Assembly: GCF_000828055.2 (NCBI RefSeq)
Contig: NZ_CP010523.2
Location: 3,410,001 to 3,474,000, forward strand
Length of the DNA: 64,000 nt
Direction: 5' to 3'
From: Klebsiella variicola
GTDB lineage: Bacteria > Pseudomonadota > Gammaproteobacteria > Enterobacterales > Enterobacteriaceae
Every line of letters starts with the position of its first letter. Position 1 is the stretch's first letter. A program made the translations under genes and the position numbers. Shown here piece by piece: positions 1 to 8,012 of this stretch. The notes below the pieces were generated by a model, which had not been told where the DNA came from, did no database searches, and worked only from the letters and a program-made list of their open reading frames with translations.

Positions 1-141
1 GCCATGCTGATTGATGTAGGCCACCAGCAGATCGAAAACTTCCTGCTGGCGAAAAGTTAGTTTTGAAGACGAAAGCAAACCGGCGCTCGATGAAGGAGCA
101 CCAGTCTGATGGGATTTTGATACTTCGGGGGTTTGCGTCAT
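1..141 (-). CDS. LexA-like N-terminal DNA-binding domain protein, partial
   Basis: The first 47 codons of a minus-strand gene that runs off the left edge. The start ATG at 141 is preceded by a GGAGAG ribosome binding site. After a Ser-rich leader of about 27 residues the sequence reads LTFRQQEVFDLLVAYINQHG, which closely resembles the start of the LexA winged-helix domain (LexA itself begins with a similar RQQEVFDLI segment). The longer leader shows that it is not LexA itself. It lies just downstream of a DinI-like gene with a LexA box, so an SOS-linked phage regulator is plausible. The C-terminal domain cannot be seen. Confidence 0.5.
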   Translation of the reverse strand, partial: MTQTPEVSKSHQTGAPSSSAGLLSSSKLTFRQQEVFDLLVAYINQHG

Positions 142-181
142 GGTTTCTCTCCGCGACGCAGCAGGTATAGGTTGTTCAGGC

Positions 182-439
182 CTATGACGGGATTGTAACA
201 GAACCAGGGGGAACCTGGTAACCAACTCCAGACTTAGCCTTTTCAATCATCTGTGAAAAAAGAGAGAGAGTCCCCACGATCTCATCCGGCTGCAAAGGCA
301 TAAACGAAACAGTGTCGCCGCGCCGGTACATCAGAGCGCGCTCACACACAGGAAAGGATGTCAGACGAGCAACTATCACCCCATCGTTGCATCTGATAAT
401 TGCATAGCCGGTGTTCGGCATTTCTTGTTTTTTACTCAC
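182..439 (-). CDS. Small hypothetical protein, 85 aa
   Basis: I do not recognise this protein. I chose the GTG at 439 because a GAGGA ribosome binding site lies just upstream; a longer reading frame extends to 472 without a better site. The product is a compact globular-looking 85-residue protein with no signal peptide, membrane segment or clear motif. It lies 44 bases downstream of the DinI-like gene on the same strand and upstream of the LexA-like partial gene, so the three could form one SOS-controlled unit. Function unknown. Confidence 0.6.
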   Translation of the reverse strand: MSKKQEMPNTGYAIIRCNDGVIVARLTSFPVCERALMYRRGDTVSFMPLQPDEIVGTLSLFSQMIEKAKSGVGYQVPPGSVTIPS

Positions 440-483
440 AGCAAAATCCTCAAAATAAACCAGGCAAGCCACTGGACATCAAC

Positions 484-717
484 TTAACAAAACCAGTCAT
501 CAGCGCTTTCCCAGGTGTCCTGCAGGATTTCCTCTACACGTTTTTTATCTCCGTCCATTCCACCAAGCACGGTCAACCCATCAGAGCTGGCCCGACGAAT
601 CACAAGACTGCAGTTATTAAAGTTTTGATCCAATCGCCGCAGTAGCTCCTTCTCCAGAGCAGGCACAGCACCATCCGGCAATTTTTTTTGGCGATCAATT
701 ATGATTTCCACTTTCAT
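484..717 (-). CDS. DinI-like family protein
   Basis: A 77-residue protein starting at 717 with a GAGGAG ribosome binding site. It begins MKVEIIIDR, has an acidic-basic pattern through PALEKELLRRL, and ends in VEEILQDTWESADDWF, the typical C-terminal signature of DinI/ImpC-type proteins. DinI proteins modulate RecA filaments and the SOS response; phage and plasmid versions are common. An intact LexA box lies just upstream, matching that role. It probably heads a small SOS operon with the genes at 182-439 and 1-141. Confidence 0.85.
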   Translation of the reverse strand: MKVEIIIDRQKKLPDGAVPALEKELLRRLDQNFNNCSLVIRRASSDGLTVLGGMDGDKKRVEEILQDTWESADDWFC

Positions 718-736
718 AACTAGCTCCTCATGCAAA

Positions 737-756
737 TACTGTATAAATAAACAGTA
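737..756 (-). promoter_or_regulatory. LexA (SOS) box upstream of the DinI-like gene
   Basis: TACTGTATAAATAAACAGTA is a near-perfect LexA operator (CTGT-N8-ACAG, both halves intact). It lies about 20 bases upstream of the start codon. On the minus strand a TATACT -10 (753-758) overlaps the box and a TTGAAC -35 (774-779) lies 15 bases further out, so bound LexA would block the promoter. Confidence 0.9.
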
Positions 757-799
757 TACTTGTTAGGTGAAATGTTCAAGCGTTTAATGCCACTTTTCG

Positions 800-985
800 C
801 TAACCCATGCTCATGTTTAGATTGATCTTTTCTCCACAAAGGACGAAATCCGCTATCACAGGGATACAGTCATTTTTGTGGTGATCAACACCGTTGATAA
901 GAAACGTTGCTACCTCTGGCGTACACTCGAATTTATTAAGATGGTCAGTACACAAGTGGCAACACCCGGTCACATGCTTCTGTAA
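800..985 (-). CDS. Possible small Cys/His-rich ORF or gene fragment
   Basis: The only candidate between the LexA box and the YncE-like gene (757-1371). The frame carries a CCHLC cluster followed by further Cys residues and ends NLNMSMG. It has no good ribosome binding site, and GTG near 982 would be the likeliest start. The stretch is AT-rich. It could be a decayed phage gene. An overlapping plus-strand frame (894-1142) also lacks initiation signals. Nothing else is evident in 757-1200. Confidence 0.2.
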   Translation of the reverse strand, partial: LQKHVTGCCHLCTDHLNKFECTPEVATFLINGVDHHKNDCIPVIADFVLCGEKINLNMSMG

Positions 986-1224
986 TGTTGGTTTAATTGA
1001 CGAACGTCTTGAAATGGAATGTGCAGGAGACTTCTGCACTGATGATGCAATGCCCTGGGATGAAACCCGCTCACCTGGTAGTCATGCTGGACCTGTCGAG
1101 TCGCTTACCTCGCTTTTAAAGTGGCTGAAACTAAATTCCTGAGCGTCCGCACTTGGCACAATGCGATCCCCCTAAACTCAGCTCGCTGAACATCAAACTC
1201 CTGGCATTCATATACCACTAAAAT

Positions 1225-1243
1225 AGTAATGATAATCATTTAC
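1225..1243 (+). promoter_or_regulatory. Fur box upstream of the YncE-like gene
   Basis: AGTAATGATAATCATTTAC matches the 19-base Fur consensus at 15 positions by eye, including the central palindrome. It lies about 130 bases before the start codon, so the gene is probably iron-repressed. Confidence 0.75.
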
Positions 1244-1371
1244 ATCAACGTGATATATTGAGTATGCTCATAACAAGACATATTTCTCATAGCAGAAGGT
1301 AATACTCAGTACGTGAGGAATAATCTGTGGCTGCATTGAGATGCAGCATCAATACAGTTTATGGAGATAAG

Positions 1372-2733
1372 ATGAGAACAATTTCAGTCCGTTCAGTGCT
1401 GTTGGCCTCCACTATTACAATATCAACCGTCGTAACGGCATACGCCGATAGTCAATGGGCAGCAGCCACCACGACCTTTCCAGGTAGTATTCGTGCCGGA
1501 TCTCGGGAAGTTCCTGTTAAGCCCGGAGATCACACGGTGATCACGATTAAGAACCTGCCAACAGGTGCGACTGTCACCATGCTGAATGGTGCTGAAGTCC
1601 TTACGCCGAAGCCATTGGCTGCCGATGAGAAGGGAAATCTCACTATTCCACTAAATGTTCCGGCCGACGCTGCTACAGGCCTTCATCCACTCACTGTTAT
1701 CACGCAAAATCCCGCGAGCGTTTCGCAGGTTATGTTGAAATTATCCAAGGTTGTTCCCCCGAAAAACACTGAGGCTTTCAGGCTGCAAACAATTCCCGTC
1801 GGTGAGCGGGCTTACCAGTCGGCAGTGTCGGCCGATGGGAAGCTCTTCGTGACTTCTGCACGCGGCCCGAAGGATGGTAGCCGGCTGATGAGACTGAACG
1901 CAGGAACGCTGGCTGTCGAAGCGGAGGCGACGCTGCCTAAAGACAAAAAGGGAGAGCAGATTGGAGTATTCGGAGTCGGTGTTGATAATGCCCATAACCA
2001 TGTATGGACGACGAACACGCTTGCCGAGACGGTGACCGTCTATGACGCAAAGACCCTTTCTGTGGTGAAAGTCTTTCCCGAAGGGTCTGTTGTACATCCA
2101 CGCGATGTGATTATTGATGAAGCCCACAATCGTGCCTATGTCAGTGCAGCGCTGACCGGATTTATCGAGGTATATGACACAAAATCACTTGAACACATCG
2201 GTCAACTTGAGTTCGTAGTGGAACATGGCAAAAACATGTTTAACAATACCGATCTTGCCCTTGACAGTGCAGGAGGGAAACTTTTCGGCGTCAGCCGTGA
2301 TACGCCATGGGTAGGTTGGATTGATCTCAAAACGGGTAAGAGCACGACGGTGAAAGTGCCTGAGGCGCAGGGGGCAACAGACATCACTCGCGATCCGGCG
2401 ACTGGCCGTCTTTACGTTGCTTCCCAGGAAACGAACAATGTCGTGGTTCTTGATGCGGACGGTAAGGTTCTCGCAGATACTTATATTGGTGCCGGAGGCG
2501 TATCTGTCGTCTGGGATCCAGTGACGTCTCAGGTTTTCGCCGCCACGCGTGCAGGTGGAACCGTTGCTGTTCTGAACAAGGACGGTAAACTGGTCGCTAA
2601 TATTCCGATGGATGAAACACCAAACCACCTGACTGCCGCGCCTGATGGCGCCGTTTATGTGGTGTCGATGTATGGCGCTGTCGGGGACAAAACTCAAACA
2701 GGTTCAGTGACGAAAATCACCCAAAAAAAATAG
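1372..2733 (+). CDS. YncE-family beta-propeller protein, secreted
   Basis: A 453-residue protein starting at ATG 1372 with a GGAGATAAG ribosome binding site. The first 25 residues form a Sec signal peptide ending AYA-DS, so it is periplasmic. Residues about 30-130 look like an Ig-like N-terminal domain, followed by repeated strands with YVS.., LDSAGGKLF and VYDAKTL-type motifs typical of a seven-bladed YVTN/YncE propeller. E. coli YncE is an iron-regulated periplasmic protein reported to bind DNA; that role is not shown here. This protein is about 100 residues longer than E. coli YncE because of the extra N-terminal domain. The Fur box at 1225-1243 suggests iron control. It is a stand-alone gene, probably prophage cargo. 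Confidence 0.75.
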   Translation: MRTISVRSVLLASTITISTVVTAYADSQWAAATTTFPGSIRAGSREVPVKPGDHTVITIKNLPTGATVTMLNGAEVLTPKPLAADEKGNLTIPLNVPADAATGLHPLTVITQNPASVSQVMLKLSKVVPPKNTEAFRLQTIPVGERAYQSAVSADGKLFVTSARGPKDGSRLMRLNAGTLAVEAEATLPKDKKGEQIGVFGVGVDNAHNHVWTTNTLAETVTVYDAKTLSVVKVFPEGSVVHPRDVIIDEAHNRAYVSAALTGFIEVYDTKSLEHIGQLEFVVEHGKNMFNNTDLALDSAGGKLFGVSRDTPWVGWIDLKTGKSTTVKVPEAQGATDITRDPATGRLYVASQETNNVVVLDADGKVLADTYIGAGGVSVVWDPVTSQVFAATRAGGTVAVLNKDGKLVANIPMDETPNHLTAAPDGAVYVVSMYGAVGDKTQTGSVTKITQKK

Positions 2734-3076
2734 CGACTTCTTTATTCGCGGGCAGACCGGCCTGACATTATTATTTACCCCCTTCCGCCCGTGGAGCGGG
2801 AGGGGGTATCCGGCATACCTGCCCAGTATTCACGTATTCATCCTCGATGCTGATTGATGTCCATTGCGATCCCCAAATGCAACCCGAATCTTTCCGCACG
2901 CAAGTCTCTAAGAGGCTGCTTTGAGCGAGAAGCGGAAGCGAGAATATGTCATGATTACCCGGATGCAGGACGAGCATCGGCCTCTGATAATCAATGGAGA
3001 GCAGGTCAGGATGACCAGTTCCCTTCTTATTTGTATATTACGGGCAGGCGACCATACGTATTTACTTAATACTCGT
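2734..3076. other. Intergenic region with a strong hairpin
   Basis: The convergent gap between the YncE-like and EAL genes. A GC-rich hairpin at 2777-2807 (ACCCCC..GGGGGT arms) could stop transcription from either side, although neither strand has a good T-run. A TTG-started 54-codon frame at 2921-3085 overlaps the EAL gene end; it lacks a convincing ribosome binding site and I do not call it. Confidence 0.5.
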
Positions 3077-4840
3077 TCACTTTAAGGCTTCGTCTCTGCC
3101 GTGATACCAGGTTTCAAAAGCATCAGGGGTCATCGGTTTGGCAAAAAAATAGCCCTGAACTTCATCGCAGCCCAGCCTTCTTAAAATATCAACGGTCCTG
3201 GCGTCCTCGACTCCTTCGGCCAGAACGATATAGTCGAGCTGCTTGAGGAGTGTGATAACGTTGCGAACAATGATGCGGCTGGCATTGTCGCCAGCAACCT
3301 TACTCACAATAGAGCGGTCAAGCTTGATGATGTCCATCGGGATTTGTCGCAGGTAATTAATGTTGCTGTATCCGGAACCAAAATCATCCAGAGATATTTT
3401 AAATCCGCGTTGTTTGAGCATGTCCAGGCCGATAAGTGCAGCGGGGCTTTCCAGCATCTTCTCGGTTTCCAGACACTCCACCCCCAGCAGGGCGGGATCC
3501 AGACGCGCGTCCAGCATTTTCTGTTCCAGCTCATCGCAGAAATCTGGTCTTGAAAAATCACTGGCAGCCAGATTAATCGACACAGGTAAAGAAACTCCAC
3601 GGCTTTGCCAGGCACTCAGTTGCACAATCGTGTGATCGATAACCCATGCTGTGAGTTCACGCATCAGGCTGGTCTTTTCGACCAGAGGAATAAACACACC
3701 CGGCAACACTTCGCCGTTTTTAGGATGTTGCCATCTAAGCAAAGCTTCGGCTCCCGTCACACGCCCTGTCACCAGTGAGATTTTCGGCTGATAAACCAGA
3801 TATAAGCCCTGGTTTTCTTGTAGCGCTTGCCTAACTTCAGTAAGAAGGCTGAAATCAGTCTTCTTACGGCTATCCAGTGCGTCATCATAAACTGTAAACC
3901 GGCGCCCCTGACTTATCCCTTCATGCAATGCGCTGACTGCACGGCGCAGTATTTCATTCGATGTCAGAGATTTATCGCAAAGCCCGGAGTCACCCATGTG
4001 AATATCCAGATCAAGGGGAACTTCAGGGGTAAACCTGGCCTGGATCCCCTGAAGGCTTTGAGAGATATCTTCTAATGTCCGAATTTTTTCCTTATGGGTA
4101 AAAAAGGCAAATCGTCCAACTGCCACGGCGTAGAGCGGCCCTTCTAAAGGCAGGCGGATCTGCAGCTCTGCGACCATATTACGAAGTAGATTTTCTACGG
4201 CTGTCATACCGAGGGAGCGAGCCATTTCGTAGGCTAATGGCATATCAATACAATCAATAATGACGAGCCTGAATGCGCCTTCAGTTGAAACCTCTATATC
4301 CTTCAGCAGTCGCTGCCGGTTTGGTAATAGCGTGACTATATCGAGGTAGCCGACGGAGTGCCACGAGGCCAGAAAATCCGATATAAGTCCTGCAATCTTT
4401 TCAAAAAGATCGAGCTGCTCGTCTGAAAGTTCCCTGGGCTGAGTATCGAGGATACACAAGGTACCTATGGGTACTCCATCCTGGGTTTTAAGTGGGCAGC
4501 CTGCATAAAAGCGAATGAATGGAGCCTCTTTCACCGCGTGATAGTCACGAAAGGTAGGGTGCTGATGAGTGTCATGACAAATGAATGTCTTACTCTGTTC
4601 CTGGGTCTGTACGCAAAATGCCTCGCTCAGGCTGATTTCCGTGACGGCAACATTTTGGGCTGATTTGATGTATTGCTTTTCTTCATCGAGAACAGAAACA
4701 AAGCCCATCGGCATGTTCAGCAATTGGCATATTAGATGAGTATATTTTTTTAACGCATCATCCCGGCCCTTGTCAGGATTTTTCAACAAGTCGATTGCCG
4801 CAAGTCTTTTACTTTCATCTCTGCTGAGATCGGTCAACAT
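3077..4840 (-). CDS. GAF-GGDEF(degenerate)-EAL cyclic-di-GMP phosphodiesterase
   Basis: 587 residues, start at 4840 with GGAGGA upstream. Residues about 20-160 form a GAF domain (FVSVLDEEKQYIKS, CPLKTQDGVPIGTLCILD). Residues about 165-315 resemble a GGDEF fold, but the GGDEF motif is absent, so it should not make cyclic-di-GMP. Residues about 330-580 are an EAL domain with the main catalytic motifs present: EALLRW, the Asn in NLAASDF, the ECLETE region, DDFGSGYS, KLDRSIV, AEGVED and QGYFFAKP. It is predicted to be an active cytoplasmic phosphodiesterase that hydrolyses cyclic-di-GMP under control of a small molecule or redox signal sensed by GAF. There is no membrane segment. Position next to phage replication genes suggests cargo that alters host motility or biofilm behaviour (inference). 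Confidence 0.85.
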   Translation of the reverse strand: MLTDLSRDESKRLAAIDLLKNPDKGRDDALKKYTHLICQLLNMPMGFVSVLDEEKQYIKSAQNVAVTEISLSEAFCVQTQEQSKTFICHDTHQHPTFRDYHAVKEAPFIRFYAGCPLKTQDGVPIGTLCILDTQPRELSDEQLDLFEKIAGLISDFLASWHSVGYLDIVTLLPNRQRLLKDIEVSTEGAFRLVIIDCIDMPLAYEMARSLGMTAVENLLRNMVAELQIRLPLEGPLYAVAVGRFAFFTHKEKIRTLEDISQSLQGIQARFTPEVPLDLDIHMGDSGLCDKSLTSNEILRRAVSALHEGISQGRRFTVYDDALDSRKKTDFSLLTEVRQALQENQGLYLVYQPKISLVTGRVTGAEALLRWQHPKNGEVLPGVFIPLVEKTSLMRELTAWVIDHTIVQLSAWQSRGVSLPVSINLAASDFSRPDFCDELEQKMLDARLDPALLGVECLETEKMLESPAALIGLDMLKQRGFKISLDDFGSGYSNINYLRQIPMDIIKLDRSIVSKVAGDNASRIIVRNVITLLKQLDYIVLAEGVEDARTVDILRRLGCDEVQGYFFAKPMTPDAFETWYHGRDEALK

Positions 4841-5152
4841 GGCAAGACATCCTCCGGCGCAATAGGCTTCTGGTTATTCCACACTCAAAGGTAGCATGCA
4901 TCATTCTTCCAATGGCATATGGTAATACATACGCTGTGACCTGCATAAACTTTCACATTAAAATGTTTCCAGTTGATTGTCTCCCGGAAATGTCGCCCCC
5001 GGCTGCCCAGTAATCCATTTGCTGGTTGTGTTTGTGTCAGTAATGTCCGCTCCTGGCACTCAGCGGACATCTCAGCTTTGCCTCATCCCGGAATATTTGA
5101 ACTTAGCTTTAACATCCCGTACCAGATGCTGTTGATTCCATTTTAGGCATAA
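4841..5152. other. Intergenic region with a perfect inverted repeat
   Basis: 312 bases without a credible gene. At 5043-5070 the arms ATGTCCGCT and AGCGGACAT pair perfectly around a 10-base loop. It may be an element border, operator or hairpin. The rest is the upstream region of the EAL gene; no strong promoter is recognised. Confidence 0.4.
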
Positions 5153-5593
5153 TCAGCACCTCGTCGCATTGCGCAGGCAGCGGTTACGCATTTTGGCAAG
5201 CAACCAGAGTTCGTTTGCTGTTGTAGTCATCCCAAGCATCGATGTGTAAACAGTCGCAGCCCGGCGCCACAGCTTTTTGTCTTCCAGCGTCTTCGCCAGG
5301 GACAGTGCGTTTTGGACTTTTTTCACATCCTCTTCAGATAATGGTGTTGCAGTCTGCGGCAGGGCAACATCGGGAACCTCAACGCCTGCAACAACCCGGT
5401 AGACATACTGGCAACCGTTATGGGTTCGATGGAGTTTTCCCGCGGCATGGAGTTGCCGCAGCAAGTTACCTGCTGTACTGGCTTGCAAGTCGAGCGCATC
5501 GCAGACATCCTGCAGGACGCATTCTGGCGTCCGGCTAACGATGGCAAGCACCATCTGTGCTTTGGTTACTTTGGTTTTTGATTGTTTGGCCAT
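5153..5593 (-). CDS. DUF1627/PerC-like phage regulator
   Basis: 146 residues from ATG 5593. The N-terminal half (residues about 8-65) looks like a winged-helix domain: TKAQMVLAIVSRTPECVLQD followed by a second helix pair. The C-terminal half carries KLWRRAATVYTSML and MRNRCLRNA, the hallmark of PerC-family activators found in enterobacterial prophages. The start lacks a Shine-Dalgarno and instead follows a repeated CGAGTTTTGAC leader; the upstream P-type gene stops 13 bases earlier, so translation may be coupled. It probably regulates phage or host genes; the target is unknown. Confidence 0.65.
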   Translation of the reverse strand: MAKQSKTKVTKAQMVLAIVSRTPECVLQDVCDALDLQASTAGNLLRQLHAAGKLHRTHNGCQYVYRVVAGVEVPDVALPQTATPLSEEDVKKVQNALSLAKTLEDKKLWRRAATVYTSMLGMTTTANELWLLAKMRNRCLRNATRC

Positions 5594-5606
5594 GGTCAAA
5601 ACTCGT

Positions 5607-6278
5607 TTACTTGGTTAAACCTGCCGCCTTGCGGCGTTTGTACTCTTCCATCAGAATCTGTGCTGGCGTCGGTCCCGCTGGATGTCTCGGTGCTGCCAAC
5701 TGCTGACGAATTGGCGGAATCGAAAACCCGTTAGCCAGGTGTTTGGTCCATTTCGTAAGTAAGTTTTCTGCCAGTTTTTTCAGCTCTCCCTCCGTCAGGT
5801 TCCTCTCAACTCCGGTTCTGCGCATCTCAATGCAAATGTGATAGAGAACATCCTGTTTCCATGGGTATTTGTCGCTGCCCGAGTATCGGTAAGACTCATT
5901 CCTCCAGCGCTTGTATTCCGCCATTACAGATTCGGATGTCAGATTGAACGGGTTAGCACCGCTGGCAGATACCAGAGCAACGAATTCAGCCAGATCCGGT
6001 GGCCATGTGTTACCCGCGGCGCAGCGCTCCATGCACTGACTGCAGACCAGAGTAATCTGGGCTTCACTCATCGATCCAATCTGGGCAATCCACATATCCG
6101 AGGGCGCCGCCCCGTTCTTCTGGGTCCACCGGTTCGAAAATATTTCCCCCATGACTGTCCAAAGCCGCCATGCCGTATCCGCCGCCAGCAAGTCCGTTTT
6201 GCTTTTCACAGCGTTCTCTGGCTGCCTGAATTTCCTGAACTGCCCGGGATGCGGTGTTAACTGGTTGAATTCCTGCAT
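5607..6278 (-). CDS. Phage replication protein P-like
   Basis: 223 residues, start ATG 6278 with GGAGG upstream. The layout matches lambda P-type helicase loaders: a central segment with KYPWKQDVLYHICIEMRR and ELKKLAENLLTKW, and a C-terminal tail with PTPAQILMEEYKRRKAAGL. Such proteins bring the host DnaB helicase to the phage origin through the O-type initiator. Its first 215 bases overlap, in another frame, the end of the O-type gene. It belongs to the leftward replication operon together with the genes at 6064-7047 and 7099-7653. Confidence 0.75.
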   Translation of the reverse strand: MQEFNQLTPHPGQFRKFRQPENAVKSKTDLLAADTAWRLWTVMGEIFSNRWTQKNGAAPSDMWIAQIGSMSEAQITLVCSQCMERCAAGNTWPPDLAEFVALVSASGANPFNLTSESVMAEYKRWRNESYRYSGSDKYPWKQDVLYHICIEMRRTGVERNLTEGELKKLAENLLTKWTKHLANGFSIPPIRQQLAAPRHPAGPTPAQILMEEYKRRKAAGLTK

Positions 6279-7047
6279 GGTCTTTTCCTCCGGTTGCTGG
6301 TTGTGGTTTAGATTTGGCTCTGGCACTTATCACGCTGCGGGCAAATTTCTGCTCCCACTGAATCTGAGTGAACACTTTCCCCTCGGATTTCCAGTACGCG
6401 GTGAACTCTGCCAACTCTGTCGGCAGGTATGCCGGTTCGGGAAGCGCTATACCCCAGGTAGCAGCCAGTCGCGGCCAGTCTTGTGACGGCAGCCAAAGGT
6501 CGTGCATGGTGAATTTTCCGATCGGAATATCCACTCCAGGCAGATACTTAGGTTGCTGGGGAAAATTTCTCTCCTGCGCATAGAGAGTGGGGTTTGATCC
6601 TTTTCCCTTCCCTTCCCTTCCTTTTCCGTCAGTGAGCCCTCCTTGAGGATTCACTGAGTCCTCATTGAGTCCTCCTTGATTAGTCACTCTCTTTTCTTCC
6701 TCTCCTGCCCTATCCTCAGTGAGTTCTGGCGGAAGAGGTATTTTTGAAGCTGAAGGCCTGTTTATTTTTTGATGCTTAAGGAAACCTTTAATCTGCAAAT
6801 ACCAGACATCATTCACTGAATACTCAGTGAGTAATCCATGAGTAATCAGTTCCTGTATTAGTGGTTCGCAATCGAGCGCGTCCGCAGGGAAGATTTGCAT
6901 CTTCAACCGTTTTGGCGAACGCTCAAGGCATCCCATGTCGTTGGCGAAGTTGAACAACCCGATAAACAGGAGACGCGCTGGAATTGAACATTCCACCACC
7001 TTCTCATCTGTCCAGAATTCAGGTTTAACTGTTCTGATGCGGGCCAT
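6064..7047 (-). CDS. Phage replication initiator, O/YdaU position, DnaT-like C-terminus
   Basis: 327 residues, ATG 7047 with AGAGG upstream. The N-terminus MARIRTVKPEFWTDEKV is the standard opening of phage replisome organisers with a winged-helix domain (residues about 1-110). A basic linker follows. Residues about 175-240 (LHDLWLPSQDWPRLA-like through FTQIQWEQKFARSVI) match a DnaT-type DNA-binding domain. It should bind the phage origin and recruit helicase with the P-like protein. The last 70 residues are encoded in the overlap with the P gene and look low-complexity. An alternative-frame leader ORF overlaps its start (see findings). Confidence 0.75.
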   Translation of the reverse strand: MARIRTVKPEFWTDEKVVECSIPARLLFIGLFNFANDMGCLERSPKRLKMQIFPADALDCEPLIQELITHGLLTEYSVNDVWYLQIKGFLKHQKINRPSASKIPLPPELTEDRAGEEEKRVTNQGGLNEDSVNPQGGLTDGKGREGKGKGSNPTLYAQERNFPQQPKYLPGVDIPIGKFTMHDLWLPSQDWPRLAATWGIALPEPAYLPTELAEFTAYWKSEGKVFTQIQWEQKFARSVISARAKSKPQPATGGKDHAGIQPVNTASRAVQEIQAARERCEKQNGLAGGGYGMAALDSHGGNIFEPVDPEERGGALGYVDCPDWIDE

Positions 7048-7098
7048 CTGAAACCTCTTATTAGCCAGCTGGTGCTGGTGGTCATTGTCAAAACTCGA

Positions 7099-7653
7099 TT
7101 AGAAAAACTGCGGCGCTACGGCGCTGATGCTCGCCAGAAGTGGTCCCGCCGCATCTGCAGGAAGCATGTTAAAAAGTGCAATTGCTGCCTCCCGAACTTC
7201 ACGCTCTAACTTCTGCAACGGAGCACCAAGCAATTTTGCCTGGTGCGCTTCGCTACACTCTTTGATTGCTTGAGCCACCAGCTCGCTTTCAGTCAATCCA
7301 CGTTTCAATCCGTGTTTGCGCGCAATCTCAATAGGCATCGCATCAGCGATCGCTCCTGAAAGCTGCATGACGTAGCTGGTGTACTTCTCTGATCCGGATT
7401 CGTTTTTCAGGTAGCGGTACAGATTCTGTTTATTGACGTTTATTCCGCGACCGTTTTGTTTTCTCCATTGCTCATCCACCAGCTGCGCGATGTGGTCCTG
7501 TGCACGTCCAGGTAAAGTCGACTCCCATTCCTGAACGGCAGCAAAAATTGCTCTACTCTTCATCCGAGCCCGGCGTAGACCGGAAAACTGATTTTCTGAG
7601 TTCAGTTGCAGGCCCATTACCGGGTTATGTTTTTTAAAAGAGATGGTTTGCAT
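7099..7653 (-). CDS. CII/YdaT-position phage regulatory protein
   Basis: 184 residues from ATG 7653 with a GAAGGAG site lying in the end of the upstream ydaS-like gene, so the two are coupled. I do not recognise a firm family. The protein is mostly helical with an Arg/Lys-rich segment (LYRYLKNESGSEKY) and resembles the CII/YdaT-type proteins that occupy this place in Rac-like and Klebsiella prophages. It probably controls the lysis-lysogeny choice or affects host growth. Assignment rests mainly on position. Confidence 0.5.
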   Translation of the reverse strand: MQTISFKKHNPVMGLQLNSENQFSGLRRARMKSRAIFAAVQEWESTLPGRAQDHIAQLVDEQWRKQNGRGINVNKQNLYRYLKNESGSEKYTSYVMQLSGAIADAMPIEIARKHGLKRGLTESELVAQAIKECSEAHQAKLLGAPLQKLEREVREAAIALFNMLPADAAGPLLASISAVAPQFF

Positions 7654-7655
7654 AC

Positions 7656-7877
7656 TTACTCCTTCGGTAATCCATCCGTTGGGTTTGGGTAGAGATCTGG
7701 TCTGAGTTCATGCGGAGTAACTTTCCACTCCAATGCCTTACTGACTTTCAGAACCAACTCGCCGGGAACTTTATGTTTGAACCAACCATTTACTGTTTGT
7801 GCTCGCCGATTAAGCCGCCGTCCGATTTCCGATTGGCTACACACGGCAAGTAATTTTTTTTGAAGTGATGGCTTCAT
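7656..7877 (-). CDS. YdaS/Cro-like helix-turn-helix protein
   Basis: 73 residues, ATG 7877 with GGAG upstream; a GTG at 7889 would add four residues. The helix-turn-helix spans SQSEIGRRLNRRAQTVNGWF, and the protein ends with VTPHELRPDLYP, the tail typical of YdaS-family Cro proteins. It faces the repressor gene across a short control region and should act as the antirepressor of the switch. E. coli YdaS of the Rac prophage has been described as toxic when derepressed; whether this one is toxic is unknown. Confidence 0.8.
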   Translation of the reverse strand: MKPSLQKKLLAVCSQSEIGRRLNRRAQTVNGWFKHKVPGELVLKVSKALEWKVTPHELRPDLYPNPTDGLPKE

Positions 7878-7893
7878 GCGCTGCTCCACTAAG

Positions 7894-7916
7894 AACTGTA
7901 AATTTGAATTACAGTT
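7894..7916. promoter_or_regulatory. Likely repressor/Cro operator in the immunity region
   Basis: AACTGTAA and TTACAGTT form perfect 8-base arms around a 7-base spacer in the divergent gap between the Cro-like and repressor genes. This is the expected place and size for a dimer-binding operator of a lambdoid switch. A TATAAT at 7976-7981 may be the -10 of the repressor gene. Confidence 0.65.
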
Positions 7917-8012
7917 TAATCAGTTTATTTCGATAGTGTCAAATCATTCGATATGAGGCCTGAAGAAAAAATCTGTATAATCTTTCTCATGTGTTTGTTT
8001 GGGTGGATGAAG

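Noticed and set aside
894..1142. 82-codon plus-strand frame upstream of the Fur box
   Set aside because: No ribosome binding site and no recognisable pattern; overlaps another weak frame.
2921..3085. 54-codon TTG-started frame between the YncE-like and EAL genes
   Set aside because: Weak start, overlaps the EAL gene end on the other strand, and the protein resembles nothing I know.
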